The translations under genes were made by a program, and so were the position numbers. A DNA stretch of 58,361 nucleotides from Bacilli bacterium. GTDB taxonomy: Bacteria > Bacillota_I > Bacilli_A > ML615J-28 > CAG-698. The stretch lies in the NCBI GenBank assembly GCA_017450215.1, contig JAFSVH010000129.1, forward strand, positions 1-58,361. The letters run 5' to 3'. The number at the start of each line of letters is the position of its first letter. Within the stretch, counting starts at the first letter, position 1. Below the pieces are notes generated by a model. That model did no database searches, was not told the origin of the DNA, and saw nothing but the letters and a program-made list of their open reading frames with translations. Shown piece after piece: positions 15,488-23,574 of this stretch.

Positions 15488-17899
15488 ATGAGAGTAAAAT
15501 TAGAATGGTTAAATGAATTAGTTGATTTATCAGGTTTATCACTTGATGAAATTGTTAATAAGGCATCACTTTATTCTATTGAAATTGAGGGTGTAGATAG
15601 AGTTGCAAGAGGAACTAATCTTGTTATTGGTTATGTAAAAACAAAAGAAAAACATCCTGATAGCGATCATTTGAATTGCTTGACAGTTGATGTTGGTGAT
15701 GAAGTTTTAGATATCGTTTGTGGTGCACCTAATGTTGAAGCGGGACAATATGTTATTGTTGCAAAAGAAGGAGCTGAATTAATTGGTGGTACAATTAAAA
15801 AATCAAAAATTAGAGGTGTACCAAGCTGTGGAATGTGCTGTTCTTTAGCAGAACTTGGTGTTGAGCATAAATATGTTGAAGAAAAGTTTGCTAATGGTAT
15901 TTATTATTTTGAAAAAGCATTAGAAGAAGGCATAAAAGTTGGAATGGAAGGATTAAAGGCACTTAATTTTGCTGATGATATTTTAGAATTAGGTATCACT
16001 CCAAATCGTGGTGACTTACTTTCTATGATAGGTGTAGCATATGAATTCAGTGCATCATTTGATAGACCATTAAAACCACTTACTTTTAAACTTGTAAGAG
16101 ATGCAATTAAAGATGATGAAAAAATTGATATAAAGATAGAAACTAATGGTTGTGTAGGCTACTATGGACAATTGATTAAAGATGCTAAGTTAAATCGCTC
16201 TCCAAGGTGGTTAATTTCGCGTCTAATCGCTTTTGGTGTAAGACCGATTAATTTATTCGTTGATATCACAAATTATATTCTAGCGTTATTTGGACAACCA
16301 CTACATGCATTTGATTTTGAAAAGATTGGTCGTCATATTGTAATTAAAAATGCTAGTGAAGGTGATAAGTTTACAACACTTGATGAAATCGAAAGAACAC
16401 TTAAAGATAGTGATGCTGTAATTACTGATGGAAAAGATGCTAAATGTTTAGGTGGTGTAATGGGTGGCTTAAATTCAGAAATAACTGATAGCACTACATC
16501 AATTATGTTAGAAGCTGCAGTTTTTGACCCTATGACAATTAGAAGAACTGCTGCTAGACTAAATTTGCATAGTGAATCTTCAATGAGATATGAGCGTGGT
16601 GTTGATATCAATAGAACAAAGCAAGCTTTAGATTATGCTTGTTTCTTGTTTAAGACATTAGGTGAAGCAAAAATATGTGGAGAACCTTCATTCGCAGGAA
16701 TTCAAAAGATTGAAGATAAGAAGATTAGTTTAAGCACATATCAAGTTAATAAATTATTAGGAACCAATTTAGATTTATCTGAGGTTAAAGATATATTCAC
16801 TAAGTTAAATTTCAAGTATGATGAAAAAGAAAATAATACATTATTAGTATATGTTCCAAATAGAAGACCTGATATCACAATTAAAGAAGATTTGATTGAA
16901 GAGGTTGCACGTCTTCATGGTTACGAAAAGTTAGAAAATACTATTCCAATGGATAGATCATGCGGAAAACTTGGAGTAAGAGCAATTAATAAACGTAAGA
17001 TAGGCAAACTTCTAACTAATCTTGGATTAGATGAGGTTATTACATATTCTTTGGTATCAAAAGAGCAAAATTGCACTTTCACTTTAAATCATAAGGAAGG
17101 TATTGAAGACTTAAATTTATTGATGCCAATCAATGAAGAAAGAAAGACTTTAAGACAAGGTTTAATTCCATCGTTATTAGATGTAATGAAATATAACTTC
17201 TCACGTAAAATTGATAATGTTTCTGTTTTCGAATTTGGTAATGTTTATTATAATATTGAAGGAAATCATTATGAAGATTTATATTTAGGTATAACAATGG
17301 CTAATACATTCAGTAGAACACGTTGGAAAGGATTTAATGAAAAGGTTGATTTCTTCTTGCTTAAAGGCATTTTAGAACAAGTGTTCGCAAGTCTTGATAA
17401 AACTGCTGAATATGTTGCTATTGATCCTAAATGTAATGAACTTCATCCATCAAGAACTGCAGTTATTATGGTTGATGGAAAGCAAATTGGTTTCATAGGT
17501 CAAGTTCATCCTATGTTTGCACGTAAGAATGATTTAGACGAAAGCTATGTTGCTGAAATTAATATACAATCATTATTAGATTCAGAAAAAGATGTTCATC
17601 ACTATGTAAGTGTTCCAAAGCTTCCAAGTGTTGAACGTGATATAGCAGTTGTTGTGAAGAAAGATGTTAAAGCTATTGATTTAGTTAATGCAATTAAGAA
17701 GACTGATAAACAAATCTTATCTGATGTTATTGTATTTGATGTTTATGAAGGTGAAAAGATAGCAGATGATGAAAAGTCAATTGCGTTAAAACTAGTATTC
17801 ACATCTAATGAACCTTTAACAGATGAAATCATTAATGCAAAAATGAAGAAAGTTATAAAAGATTTAGCATATAGATTTAATGCTAAATTAAGAGATTAA
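15488..17899 (+). CDS. pheT: phenylalanyl-tRNA synthetase beta subunit
   Basis: Full-length beta subunit (803 residues) providing tRNA binding and editing. In order it shows an N-terminal tRNA-binding OB fold (about 40-150), the B3/B4 editing domain (about 210-390), B5 (about 400-475), the class II-like core and a C-terminal ferredoxin-like anticodon-binding domain (about 710-802, 'KLPSVERDIAVVVKKDV'). Its ATG follows GAGGTGA near the pheS stop, so translation is probably coupled. It ends at a strong bidirectional terminator. Confidence 0.97.
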   Translation: MRVKLEWLNELVDLSGLSLDEIVNKASLYSIEIEGVDRVARGTNLVIGYVKTKEKHPDSDHLNCLTVDVGDEVLDIVCGAPNVEAGQYVIVAKEGAELIGGTIKKSKIRGVPSCGMCCSLAELGVEHKYVEEKFANGIYYFEKALEEGIKVGMEGLKALNFADDILELGITPNRGDLLSMIGVAYEFSASFDRPLKPLTFKLVRDAIKDDEKIDIKIETNGCVGYYGQLIKDAKLNRSPRWLISRLIAFGVRPINLFVDITNYILALFGQPLHAFDFEKIGRHIVIKNASEGDKFTTLDEIERTLKDSDAVITDGKDAKCLGGVMGGLNSEITDSTTSIMLEAAVFDPMTIRRTAARLNLHSESSMRYERGVDINRTKQALDYACFLFKTLGEAKICGEPSFAGIQKIEDKKISLSTYQVNKLLGTNLDLSEVKDIFTKLNFKYDEKENNTLLVYVPNRRPDITIKEDLIEEVARLHGYEKLENTIPMDRSCGKLGVRAINKRKIGKLLTNLGLDEVITYSLVSKEQNCTFTLNHKEGIEDLNLLMPINEERKTLRQGLIPSLLDVMKYNFSRKIDNVSVFEFGNVYYNIEGNHYEDLYLGITMANTFSRTRWKGFNEKVDFFLLKGILEQVFASLDKTAEYVAIDPKCNELHPSRTAVIMVDGKQIGFIGQVHPMFARKNDLDESYVAEINIQSLLDSEKDVHHYVSVPKLPSVERDIAVVVKKDVKAIDLVNAIKKTDKQILSDVIVFDVYEGEKIADDEKSIALKLVFTSNEPLTDEIINAKMKKVIKDLAYRFNAKLRD

Positions 17900-17901
17900 A
17901 A

Positions 17902-17937
17902 AAATAAAGAGATAGGTATTTTCCTATCTCTTTATTT
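17902..17937. terminator. bidirectional terminator between pheT and ispH
   Basis: A 15-bp perfect stem (17902-17916 with 17923-17937) around loop TATTTT. The right arm overlaps the last codons of ispH on the minus strand, so the two genes share one hairpin. Confidence 0.9.
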
Positions 17938-18835
17938 TAATATATTCATCTTTTTTGATATCGATTATGTGATTTTCATCTAGTAATGCTTTTTCTATAT
18001 TGTTTACAATTACTCTTGGAGTGGATGCTCCAGATGTAATAGCAATATTTTCATATCTTTGTTTGTTAATTTCTTTTAAAGCTTCTTTTATATCGTTAAT
18101 ATTTTCAATTAATACACATGGTTTATTGATAATTGTTTTAGAAATATCAACTAGACTTAAGCTGTTGTTGCTTGTTTTATCTCCCACTACTACTATTAAA
18201 TCTGCATCTTTTGCTTGTTCGATTAAAGCAAGCTGACGGTTTTTAGTAGCATTACAAATGTCTTCTTTTGTAATAATGTTTGGATATTTTTGTTTTAGTT
18301 TATCAATTATTTTAAGTGTTTCAAAATAAGACATTGTTGTTTGATTAGTGAAGAATAATTTTGGATTTGAAATATTTAGTTTTTCGATATCATCTTCCCC
18401 TTCAACAACAATAAACTTTCCTTCATTTTGATAGTCCTCGGAAATCCCAAGGCATTCAGCGTGATTCTTTTTACCATAATAGACAACTGAATATCCTTCG
18501 ATTATCTTTTGTCTTATTAATGATTGAATTTGTTTTACTGATTCACAGGTCGTGTCAATTATATCTAGGCCAGTAGAACTTATTAGATTATATTTATATT
18601 GAGATATGCCATGGGCAGTTATAATTATTGATCCTTCTTTTGATTTGATTTCATCAAGTGAATTAATGATGATTATTCCATTATCAATATATGTTTTTGC
18701 GATGTTTTTGTTATGAACAATATCACCTAACATATATATCGGTCTTTTTGCATTTGTTATTGCTTCATTGGTTTTTAAGATAGCATTAATTACACCTTTA
18801 CAAAAACCTTGAGGATGTACTTTGATTATATTCAT
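17924..18835 (-). CDS. ispH: 4-hydroxy-3-methylbut-2-enyl diphosphate reductase (IspH)
   Basis: Last enzyme of the MEP isoprenoid pathway, an iron-sulfur reductase giving IPP and DMAPP. The three cluster Cys are present (Cys12 in 'PQGFCKG', Cys97 in 'DTTCESV', Cys194 in 'DICNATKNRQ'), as are His41, His75 and His125 with Glu127 and the 'TNQTT' segment. At 303 residues it matches the stand-alone bacterial form. ATG 18835 follows AGGAG. Its presence implies the MEP rather than the mevalonate route. Confidence 0.96.
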   Translation of the reverse strand: MNIIKVHPQGFCKGVINAILKTNEAITNAKRPIYMLGDIVHNKNIAKTYIDNGIIIINSLDEIKSKEGSIIITAHGISQYKYNLISSTGLDIIDTTCESVKQIQSLIRQKIIEGYSVVYYGKKNHAECLGISEDYQNEGKFIVVEGEDDIEKLNISNPKLFFTNQTTMSYFETLKIIDKLKQKYPNIITKEDICNATKNRQLALIEQAKDADLIVVVGDKTSNNSLSLVDISKTIINKPCVLIENINDIKEALKEINKQRYENIAITSGASTPRVIVNNIEKALLDENHIIDIKKDEYIKIKR

Positions 18836-18856
18836 AGTTATTTCTCCTATAGAATT

Positions 18857-18885
18857 ATTCTATATTATAAATCGTTTTATTTCAA
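18857..18885 (-). promoter_or_regulatory. ispH promoter
   Basis: On the minus strand TTGAAA (18880-18885) and TAGAAT (18857-18862) are 17 bp apart, 22 bp before the ispH start. Confidence 0.55.
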
Positions 18886-18946
18886 CTTTTTATAGACAAA
18901 TAGGATGAAAAAATATATAATGCTCTTTATATGGAGGCATAAATTT

Positions 18947-19813
18947 ATGTTATATAGTAAGAAATATAAAGATATAGAAATAGTTATTAATACTAGAGGA
19001 GCAGAACAAGAATCTTTAATTTATAAAGGTTTTGATTATATGAGAAAAAGAGATGATTTTTGGAATCGTAAAGCACCAGTTCTATTTCCAATAGTAGGTA
19101 AGCTTAGAGATTTGAAGACTTATATTGATAGTAATGTATATATGATGAATCAACACGGTTTTGCAAGAGATAAGGAATTTACATTGTTTAATGAAGATGA
19201 AAATTCAATTGAATTTGTATCAAAATATGATGAAGAAACATTAAAGATGTATCCATATAAATTTAATTTGTTTATTAAATATGAAATTAAGGATATGGAA
19301 GTAAATGTATATTATAATGTGAAGAATGTTGATGATAATCCAATTTTCTTTAACATCGGTGCTCACCCAGGATTTAAACTACCATTAAATGAGGGCAATG
19401 AAACATTTGAAGATTATAGTATAATTTTTGAAGAGGAAGAAAATTTTGATGCACCAAGTGTAGAAAGTAATGGCACACTTAATTTTGATATCACTACACC
19501 ATTTAGAAATATTAAAAAGATAGATTTGAATTATAAATATTTTGTAATCGATGCTATTGTTTTACCTCATTTGAAATCTAGGTATGTAGATTTGGTAAAC
19601 AAAGATAACAAAGGTATTAGATTTAGTTTCTATGGATTAAATTCTTTTGCAATATGGACTAGACCAAACGCACCATTTGTTTGCTTAGAGCCTTGGCAAG
19701 GTTATGCGGATAAGTATAATAGTGATTATAATTTTAAAAATAAAGATGATATTGTAAAACTTGATAAAAATGATGAATACAAAGCTGGTTATTCAATTCA
19801 CATCTTAAACTAG
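18947..19813 (+). CDS. aldose 1-epimerase family protein (LacX-like)
   Basis: Galactose-mutarotase-fold protein of 288 residues. Family features are 'LFPIVGKLRD' near the N-terminus, 'NQHGFARDKEF', the catalytic-type His in 'NIGAHPGFKLPL' and the closing 'CLEPWQGYAD'. It resembles the LacX subgroup, whose sugar substrate is poorly defined. The start at 18947 has GGAGG 9 nt upstream; the earlier ATG at 18905 has no clear site. It is transcribed divergently from ispH and stands alone before the coaX promoter. Confidence 0.87.
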   Translation: MLYSKKYKDIEIVINTRGAEQESLIYKGFDYMRKRDDFWNRKAPVLFPIVGKLRDLKTYIDSNVYMMNQHGFARDKEFTLFNEDENSIEFVSKYDEETLKMYPYKFNLFIKYEIKDMEVNVYYNVKNVDDNPIFFNIGAHPGFKLPLNEGNETFEDYSIIFEEEENFDAPSVESNGTLNFDITTPFRNIKKIDLNYKYFVIDAIVLPHLKSRYVDLVNKDNKGIRFSFYGLNSFAIWTRPNAPFVCLEPWQGYADKYNSDYNFKNKDDIVKLDKNDEYKAGYSIHILN

Positions 19814-19907
19814 ACAAATTATGTCTTTTGGGGTATAATCAAATTAATAGAAGATAAATAAATACTAAATTATTATTAAATAATTACTAAATAATTAGTA
19901 TTTTTAA
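19811..19907 (+). promoter_or_regulatory. coaX promoter and leader hairpin
   Basis: TAGACA (19811-19816) and TATAAT (19834-19839) are 17 bp apart. Downstream, before the ribosome site, AATACTAAATTATT (19861-19874) pairs with AATAATTAGTATT (19890-19902, one bulge), followed by TTTTT. The hairpin may simply end the upstream transcript, or act as an attenuator, since it lies between this promoter and coaX. Confidence 0.5.
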
Positions 19908-19918
19908 TTGGAGTTTTT

Positions 19919-20644
19919 ATGATATTGTGCATTGATATAGGTAATACAAATGCAGTGTTAGGCTTATATAATGAAAAATGCGAAAAGAGTTTTAGGACTG
20001 ATCGTATTACTGAACAAAATTTCAGGAACTTTGTTTTTGGGACTTGCATCAAAAAAATAATAATTAGTTGTGTTAATAGTGAGATTGAGTCTGAAGTTAA
20101 AGAAATCATTAATTTAGTATTAAAGAAAGAACCAATCTTCATTAGGTGGGATTCTAATTTAGGACTAAAATTAAAGCTTAAAAAGCCACAGGAAATTGGT
20201 GCTGATTTATTAATTGGCGGTTTTGCTGCAACAATAAAATATGGTGTACCTAATATTGTTGTTGATATGGGTACTGCTACGACTGTGTTTGTAGTGAACA
20301 AGAATAAAGAATTCCTTGGTGGTGCTATCACAGCTGGTGCAATTCTTTCATATAAAGAATTACTTGCAAAAGCAAGCAAATTAAAAAATGCTACATTTTT
20401 AAAGCCAACTAAATACATTGGTCAAGATACAAATGAGGCTGTAGGTAGTGGCGTTATTTATGGTAATGCTTTAATGATTGAAGGCTTTGTAAATAAAATG
20501 AAACAAGAATTAGGCGAAGATGATGTGAAAGTTGTTATTACTGGTGGAATGGCTAATATCATTTATGAATTCTTAGATAATAGTTATATTCATGATGATA
20601 ATTTATTATTAGATGGTTTATTTGAAGCCAGTAAGATTTTGTAA
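19919..20644 (+). CDS. coaX: type III pantothenate kinase
   Basis: Phosphorylates pantothenate, the first step of coenzyme A synthesis. This ASKHA-fold enzyme of 241 residues shows the phosphate motif 'CIDIGNTN' (Asp6), 'GADLLIGG' (Asp96) and 'VVDMGTATT' (Asp116), all diagnostic of CoaX. GGAG lies just before the ATG. The next gene begins 13 bp after its stop and overlaps tkt, so coaX, the small EIIB-like gene and tkt form one operon. Confidence 0.95.
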   Translation: MILCIDIGNTNAVLGLYNEKCEKSFRTDRITEQNFRNFVFGTCIKKIIISCVNSEIESEVKEIINLVLKKEPIFIRWDSNLGLKLKLKKPQEIGADLLIGGFAATIKYGVPNIVVDMGTATTVFVVNKNKEFLGGAITAGAILSYKELLAKASKLKNATFLKPTKYIGQDTNEAVGSGVIYGNALMIEGFVNKMKQELGEDDVKVVITGGMANIIYEFLDNSYIHDDNLLLDGLFEASKIL

Positions 20645-20657
20645 AAAGGAGGAATAT

Positions 20658-21041
20658 ATGTTTTTAACAGAATGGACTGCTCCTCTTATTTTAGCTTTAT
20701 GTATTGTAGTGCCAATTGTTATTCTAGCAATTGTTGCATTTATAATTGCTCTTGTAAAAAGATCAAAGAAAATGAAGCTAAGTAAGGGAGTCAAGGTAAA
20801 AGAAGTAGAATTTGAAAATGATCTGTATAGTGAACTGTTTGGAATTGATAACATTTTGAGTGTTGAATGTGAGATGTCAAGGGTTACAGTTGAAGTTAAG
20901 GATATAGATAAAGTTAATACACAATTGTTACAAGAAAGAGGCGCAAGTGGTGTGTTACTTGTTGGAAATAAGGTTAAGTGTAATTTTAAAGAAAACGCTG
21001 AAAATGTAGCAAAATATTTGAAAGGACAAATAGAGAAATGA
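20658..21041 (+). CDS. membrane-anchored EIIB-like protein lacking the phosphorylated Cys
   Basis: A 127-residue protein with one N-terminal transmembrane helix (about 8-33), a short basic stretch and a C-terminal domain (about 50-125) that resembles the PTS glucose-type EIIB domain ('GIDNILSVE', the conserved Arg75, 'GASGVLLVGNKVKCNF'). In an ungapped alignment to known EIIB domains, the phospho-acceptor Cys position is Glu72, while the only nearby Cys is Cys71. It therefore probably cannot relay phosphate and may be a sensor or scaffold. ATG 20658 follows AAAGGAGG. Its TGA overlaps the tkt ATG, indicating translational coupling. Confidence 0.65.
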   Translation: MFLTEWTAPLILALCIVVPIVILAIVAFIIALVKRSKKMKLSKGVKVKEVEFENDLYSELFGIDNILSVECEMSRVTVEVKDIDKVNTQLLQERGASGVLLVGNKVKCNFKENAENVAKYLKGQIEK

Positions 21042-22996
21042 TTAAAGATTTTAATAACATCGAACAGTTATGTGTTGATAATATTAGAATGGTTTGTTTA
21101 GAGGCTATTGATCGTGCACAAAGTGGGCATCTAGGAGCTGCAATGAGTGGTGCTCCAATGATTCATACACTATTTACAAAATATATTAATGCTACTTGTA
21201 AAAATCCAAATTGGATAAATAGAGATAGATTTGTTTTATCAACAGGACATGCATCAAGCATGCTATATGCTGTTTTGTATTTAAGTAATTACATTAAAAA
21301 AGAAGATGTTATTAATTTTAGACAATTAGGTAGTATTACTTCAGGTCACCCTGAACGTGGAACTTGTCCTGGTGTTGATGCTTCAACTGGTCCATTAGGT
21401 CAAGGTGTAGCAACAGCTGTAGGTATGGCTATTTCAGAAAGATTTATGCATAATTTGTTTCCTGAATTTATTGATCATTATACATATTGTATGTGTGGTG
21501 ATGGTGATATCGAAGAAGGAGCATGTCAAGAAGCTTTATCACTTGCTGGACTTCAAAATTTAAATAAGTTAATTATTATTTATGATTCTAATGATATTCA
21601 ACTAGATGGAAAAGTTGATAAAGTTTTAAGAGAAGATAATAAGAAAAAATATGAAGCAATGGGCTTTAATTATTATTTAATTAAGGATGGCTTTAATTTA
21701 GAAGAAGTAAATAAAGTTTTAAAGAAAGCAAGAAAATCAGATAAGCCTGTATTTATAGAAACAAAGACAATTATTGGATATGGAACTAGTGGTGAAGCAA
21801 GTAATAAATCGCATGGTTCAATGCTTCCTAAAGGTGAAGTTGCTGAAATCAGAAAAGAATTCGGTGGTAACGAATTTGATATCGATAAAGAAGTATATGA
21901 ATATTATGAAAAGAATTCTGTTACTAGATCTAGAAAAGCTTACAATAAGTGGTTAAGAAAATATAAGAGTGCTAGTGAAGATAGAATCAAAGAATTTGAA
22001 TCATATTTTGACTCATCAAAAATTGATTATTCACTTCTTCCATCGTTTGATGAAGAAGATAAGAAAAATTATTCATTGAGAAAAGCATGTACTGCAATTC
22101 TTTATAATTTACAAGATCAATATAAAGGATTGATGGGAGGTTCTGCTGACCTTGGTTCTAGTGTTGGAACACTAGGACGTGATGGCGATATGAGTAAAGA
22201 AAATCCAACTGGTAGAAATATTTTATTTGGTGTACGAGAACATGCTATGGGTTGTATTGCTAATGGTATAACAGCTTATGGCCTTCGTGCTTTTGCATCT
22301 AGTTTCTTTGCGTTTTCTGATTATATGAAAGATACAATAAGAATTGCATCAATTGCTAATATTCCTACATTATTTATCTTTAGCCATGACTCAATTGCAG
22401 TTGGTGAAGATGGACCAACACATCAACCAATTGAACAATTGACAGCTGTCAGATCAATTCCTAATGTTATGACATTTAGACCAGCTGATGCGAATGAAGC
22501 AAAAGTTAGTTATGAAATAGCAATGAAGACTTTAGATAAACCTAGTGTAATCGTAATTTCTAGACAAAATTATGACTATGTTTCTCCTGTTGTTAGTGAT
22601 ATGTATAGAGGTGCTTATATTGCATCAATAGAAAAAGGAGACCTTGATGGTATTATTATAGCATCTGGTAGTGAAGTTCCTATTTCAATAAAAGCGCAAA
22701 AACTACTTGAGGAGCGAGGCATCTATGTAAGAGTAGTATCAATGATATGTAATCGATTATTTGATATACAAAACGAGGAATATAAAGAGAAAATATTACC
22801 TAACTTTATGAAAAAGAGAATGATCGTGGAAATGGGTGATGCTATTCATATGTATAAATATCTTGATAATATCAGTGGCAAATCAAAAGTATTGAATATG
22901 ACTACATTTGGTACATCAGGAAAATTAAAAGATGTTTTAAAACATTATGGATTTTATCCAGAGAACATTGTTGATGAATATTTAAAAATTAAATAA
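21038..22996 (+). CDS. tkt: transketolase
   Basis: Thiamine-diphosphate enzyme (652 residues) of the non-oxidative pentose phosphate pathway. The N-terminal TPP-binding domain has 'GHASSMLYA' and 'GDGDIEEGACQEA'. The pyrimidine-binding domain has the conserved 'DSIAVGEDGPTHQPIEQL', and the C-terminal domain follows. It starts in an ATGA overlap with the upstream EIIB-like gene. It is probably essential for pentose supply, since no oxidative branch genes are seen here. A palindromic hairpin follows. Confidence 0.96.
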   Translation: MIKDFNNIEQLCVDNIRMVCLEAIDRAQSGHLGAAMSGAPMIHTLFTKYINATCKNPNWINRDRFVLSTGHASSMLYAVLYLSNYIKKEDVINFRQLGSITSGHPERGTCPGVDASTGPLGQGVATAVGMAISERFMHNLFPEFIDHYTYCMCGDGDIEEGACQEALSLAGLQNLNKLIIIYDSNDIQLDGKVDKVLREDNKKKYEAMGFNYYLIKDGFNLEEVNKVLKKARKSDKPVFIETKTIIGYGTSGEASNKSHGSMLPKGEVAEIRKEFGGNEFDIDKEVYEYYEKNSVTRSRKAYNKWLRKYKSASEDRIKEFESYFDSSKIDYSLLPSFDEEDKKNYSLRKACTAILYNLQDQYKGLMGGSADLGSSVGTLGRDGDMSKENPTGRNILFGVREHAMGCIANGITAYGLRAFASSFFAFSDYMKDTIRIASIANIPTLFIFSHDSIAVGEDGPTHQPIEQLTAVRSIPNVMTFRPADANEAKVSYEIAMKTLDKPSVIVISRQNYDYVSPVVSDMYRGAYIASIEKGDLDGIIIASGSEVPISIKAQKLLEERGIYVRVVSMICNRLFDIQNEEYKEKILPNFMKKRMIVEMGDAIHMYKYLDNISGKSKVLNMTTFGTSGKLKDVLKHYGFYPENIVDEYLKIK

Positions 22997-23004
22997 GATA
23001 ATTT

Positions 23005-23032
23005 AAGATACAAGATAATTATCTTGTATCTT
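23005..23032. terminator. palindromic hairpin after tkt
   Basis: AAGATACAAGATAA and its complement make a 14-bp perfect palindrome with essentially no loop, followed by ATTTATG. It can act as a weak terminator of tkt or as a processing site, since the tRNA starts only 6 bp later with no promoter in between. Confidence 0.6.
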
Positions 23033-23038
23033 ATTTAT

Positions 23039-23115
23039 GCCGTTATAGCTCAGTTAGGGAGAGCAATTGACCCGTAATCAATAGGTCGCCAGTTCGATTC
23101 TGGCTAGCGGCACCA
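23039..23115 (+). tRNA. tRNA-Thr (anticodon CGT), with C instead of U at position 33
   Basis: The full cloverleaf is visible. The acceptor stem pairs GCCGTTA with TAGCGGC, the D arm is GCTC/GAGC, the anticodon stem is ATTGA/TCAAT, the T arm is GCCAG-TTCGATT-CTGGC, and CCA is encoded. The seven-base loop reads CCCGTAA, giving anticodon CGT (Thr, codon ACG) but C at position 33, where U is nearly universal. The body is otherwise close to Bacillus tRNA-Thr. No promoter separates it from tkt, so it may be cut from the tkt transcript. Confidence 0.9.
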
Positions 23116-23132
23116 TATAAAAAAGTAGACAA

Positions 23133-23342
23133 TTATATCAAGTAAGTCTTAATGATTATAATTCATATTTTCCTCAAAATACATTATATAATTGGAGTGT
23201 TGTAAGTTCATATAATAAATGAAGTTATAATATAAGTATATGGGGTACAATACAATTGAGTGGACAAGATATAATAGTGATTGAAGGTACATCTACACTT
23301 AATTCTAAATTAAAGATAAGACTTACATTGACTATTAGTTAA
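23133..23342 (+). pseudogene. relic of an Ig-like (Big_2-type) surface-protein domain
   Basis: Two reading frames together spell a surface-protein C-terminus: first 'NSYFPQNTLYNWSVVSSYNK' ending in a stop, then, after a frameshift near 23220, 'ISIWGTIQLSGQDIIVIEGT' continuing to a normal stop at 23342. The pattern of aromatic residues and 'I-x-x-x-G-T' is typical of bacterial Ig-like repeats. No start, signal or ribosome site remains. It lies directly downstream of the tRNA and is closed by its own terminator, so it is probably the 3' remnant of a deleted large gene. Confidence 0.5.
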
Positions 23343-23360
23343 TAAGTTTGATACGAAAAG

Positions 23361-23390
23361 ACCTCTAGAGTATTTACTCAAGAGGTTTTT
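23361..23390 (+). terminator. terminator after the Ig-like relic
   Basis: ACCTCT/AGAGGT and GAGT/ACTC form two stacked stems separated by an A-A mismatch, with loop ATTT and a run of T. It is apparently the retained terminator of the lost gene. Confidence 0.8.
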
Positions 23391-23422
23391 ATTGTTTTAT
23401 TTTTAAAATATGTATAATAAGA

Positions 23423-23452
23423 TTGATTAATTAATTGATTTTGTGATATAAT
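23423..23452 (+). promoter_or_regulatory. mscS promoter
   Basis: TTGATT (23423-23428), 18 bp, then TATAAT (23447-23452) preceded by TGA as an extended -10. The leader to the mscS ATG is about 115 nt, with no recognisable RNA motif. Confidence 0.6.
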
Positions 23453-23574
23453 TCTTTAAAACATATGTGTAAAACAAAAATATGACTATAAAGTCATTAA
23501 GAAGTATGACTAATGCAAATATAAAGACATTCGAAATACAACTTTGCTTTTGGATATGTTAATAGGTGAGTTAA

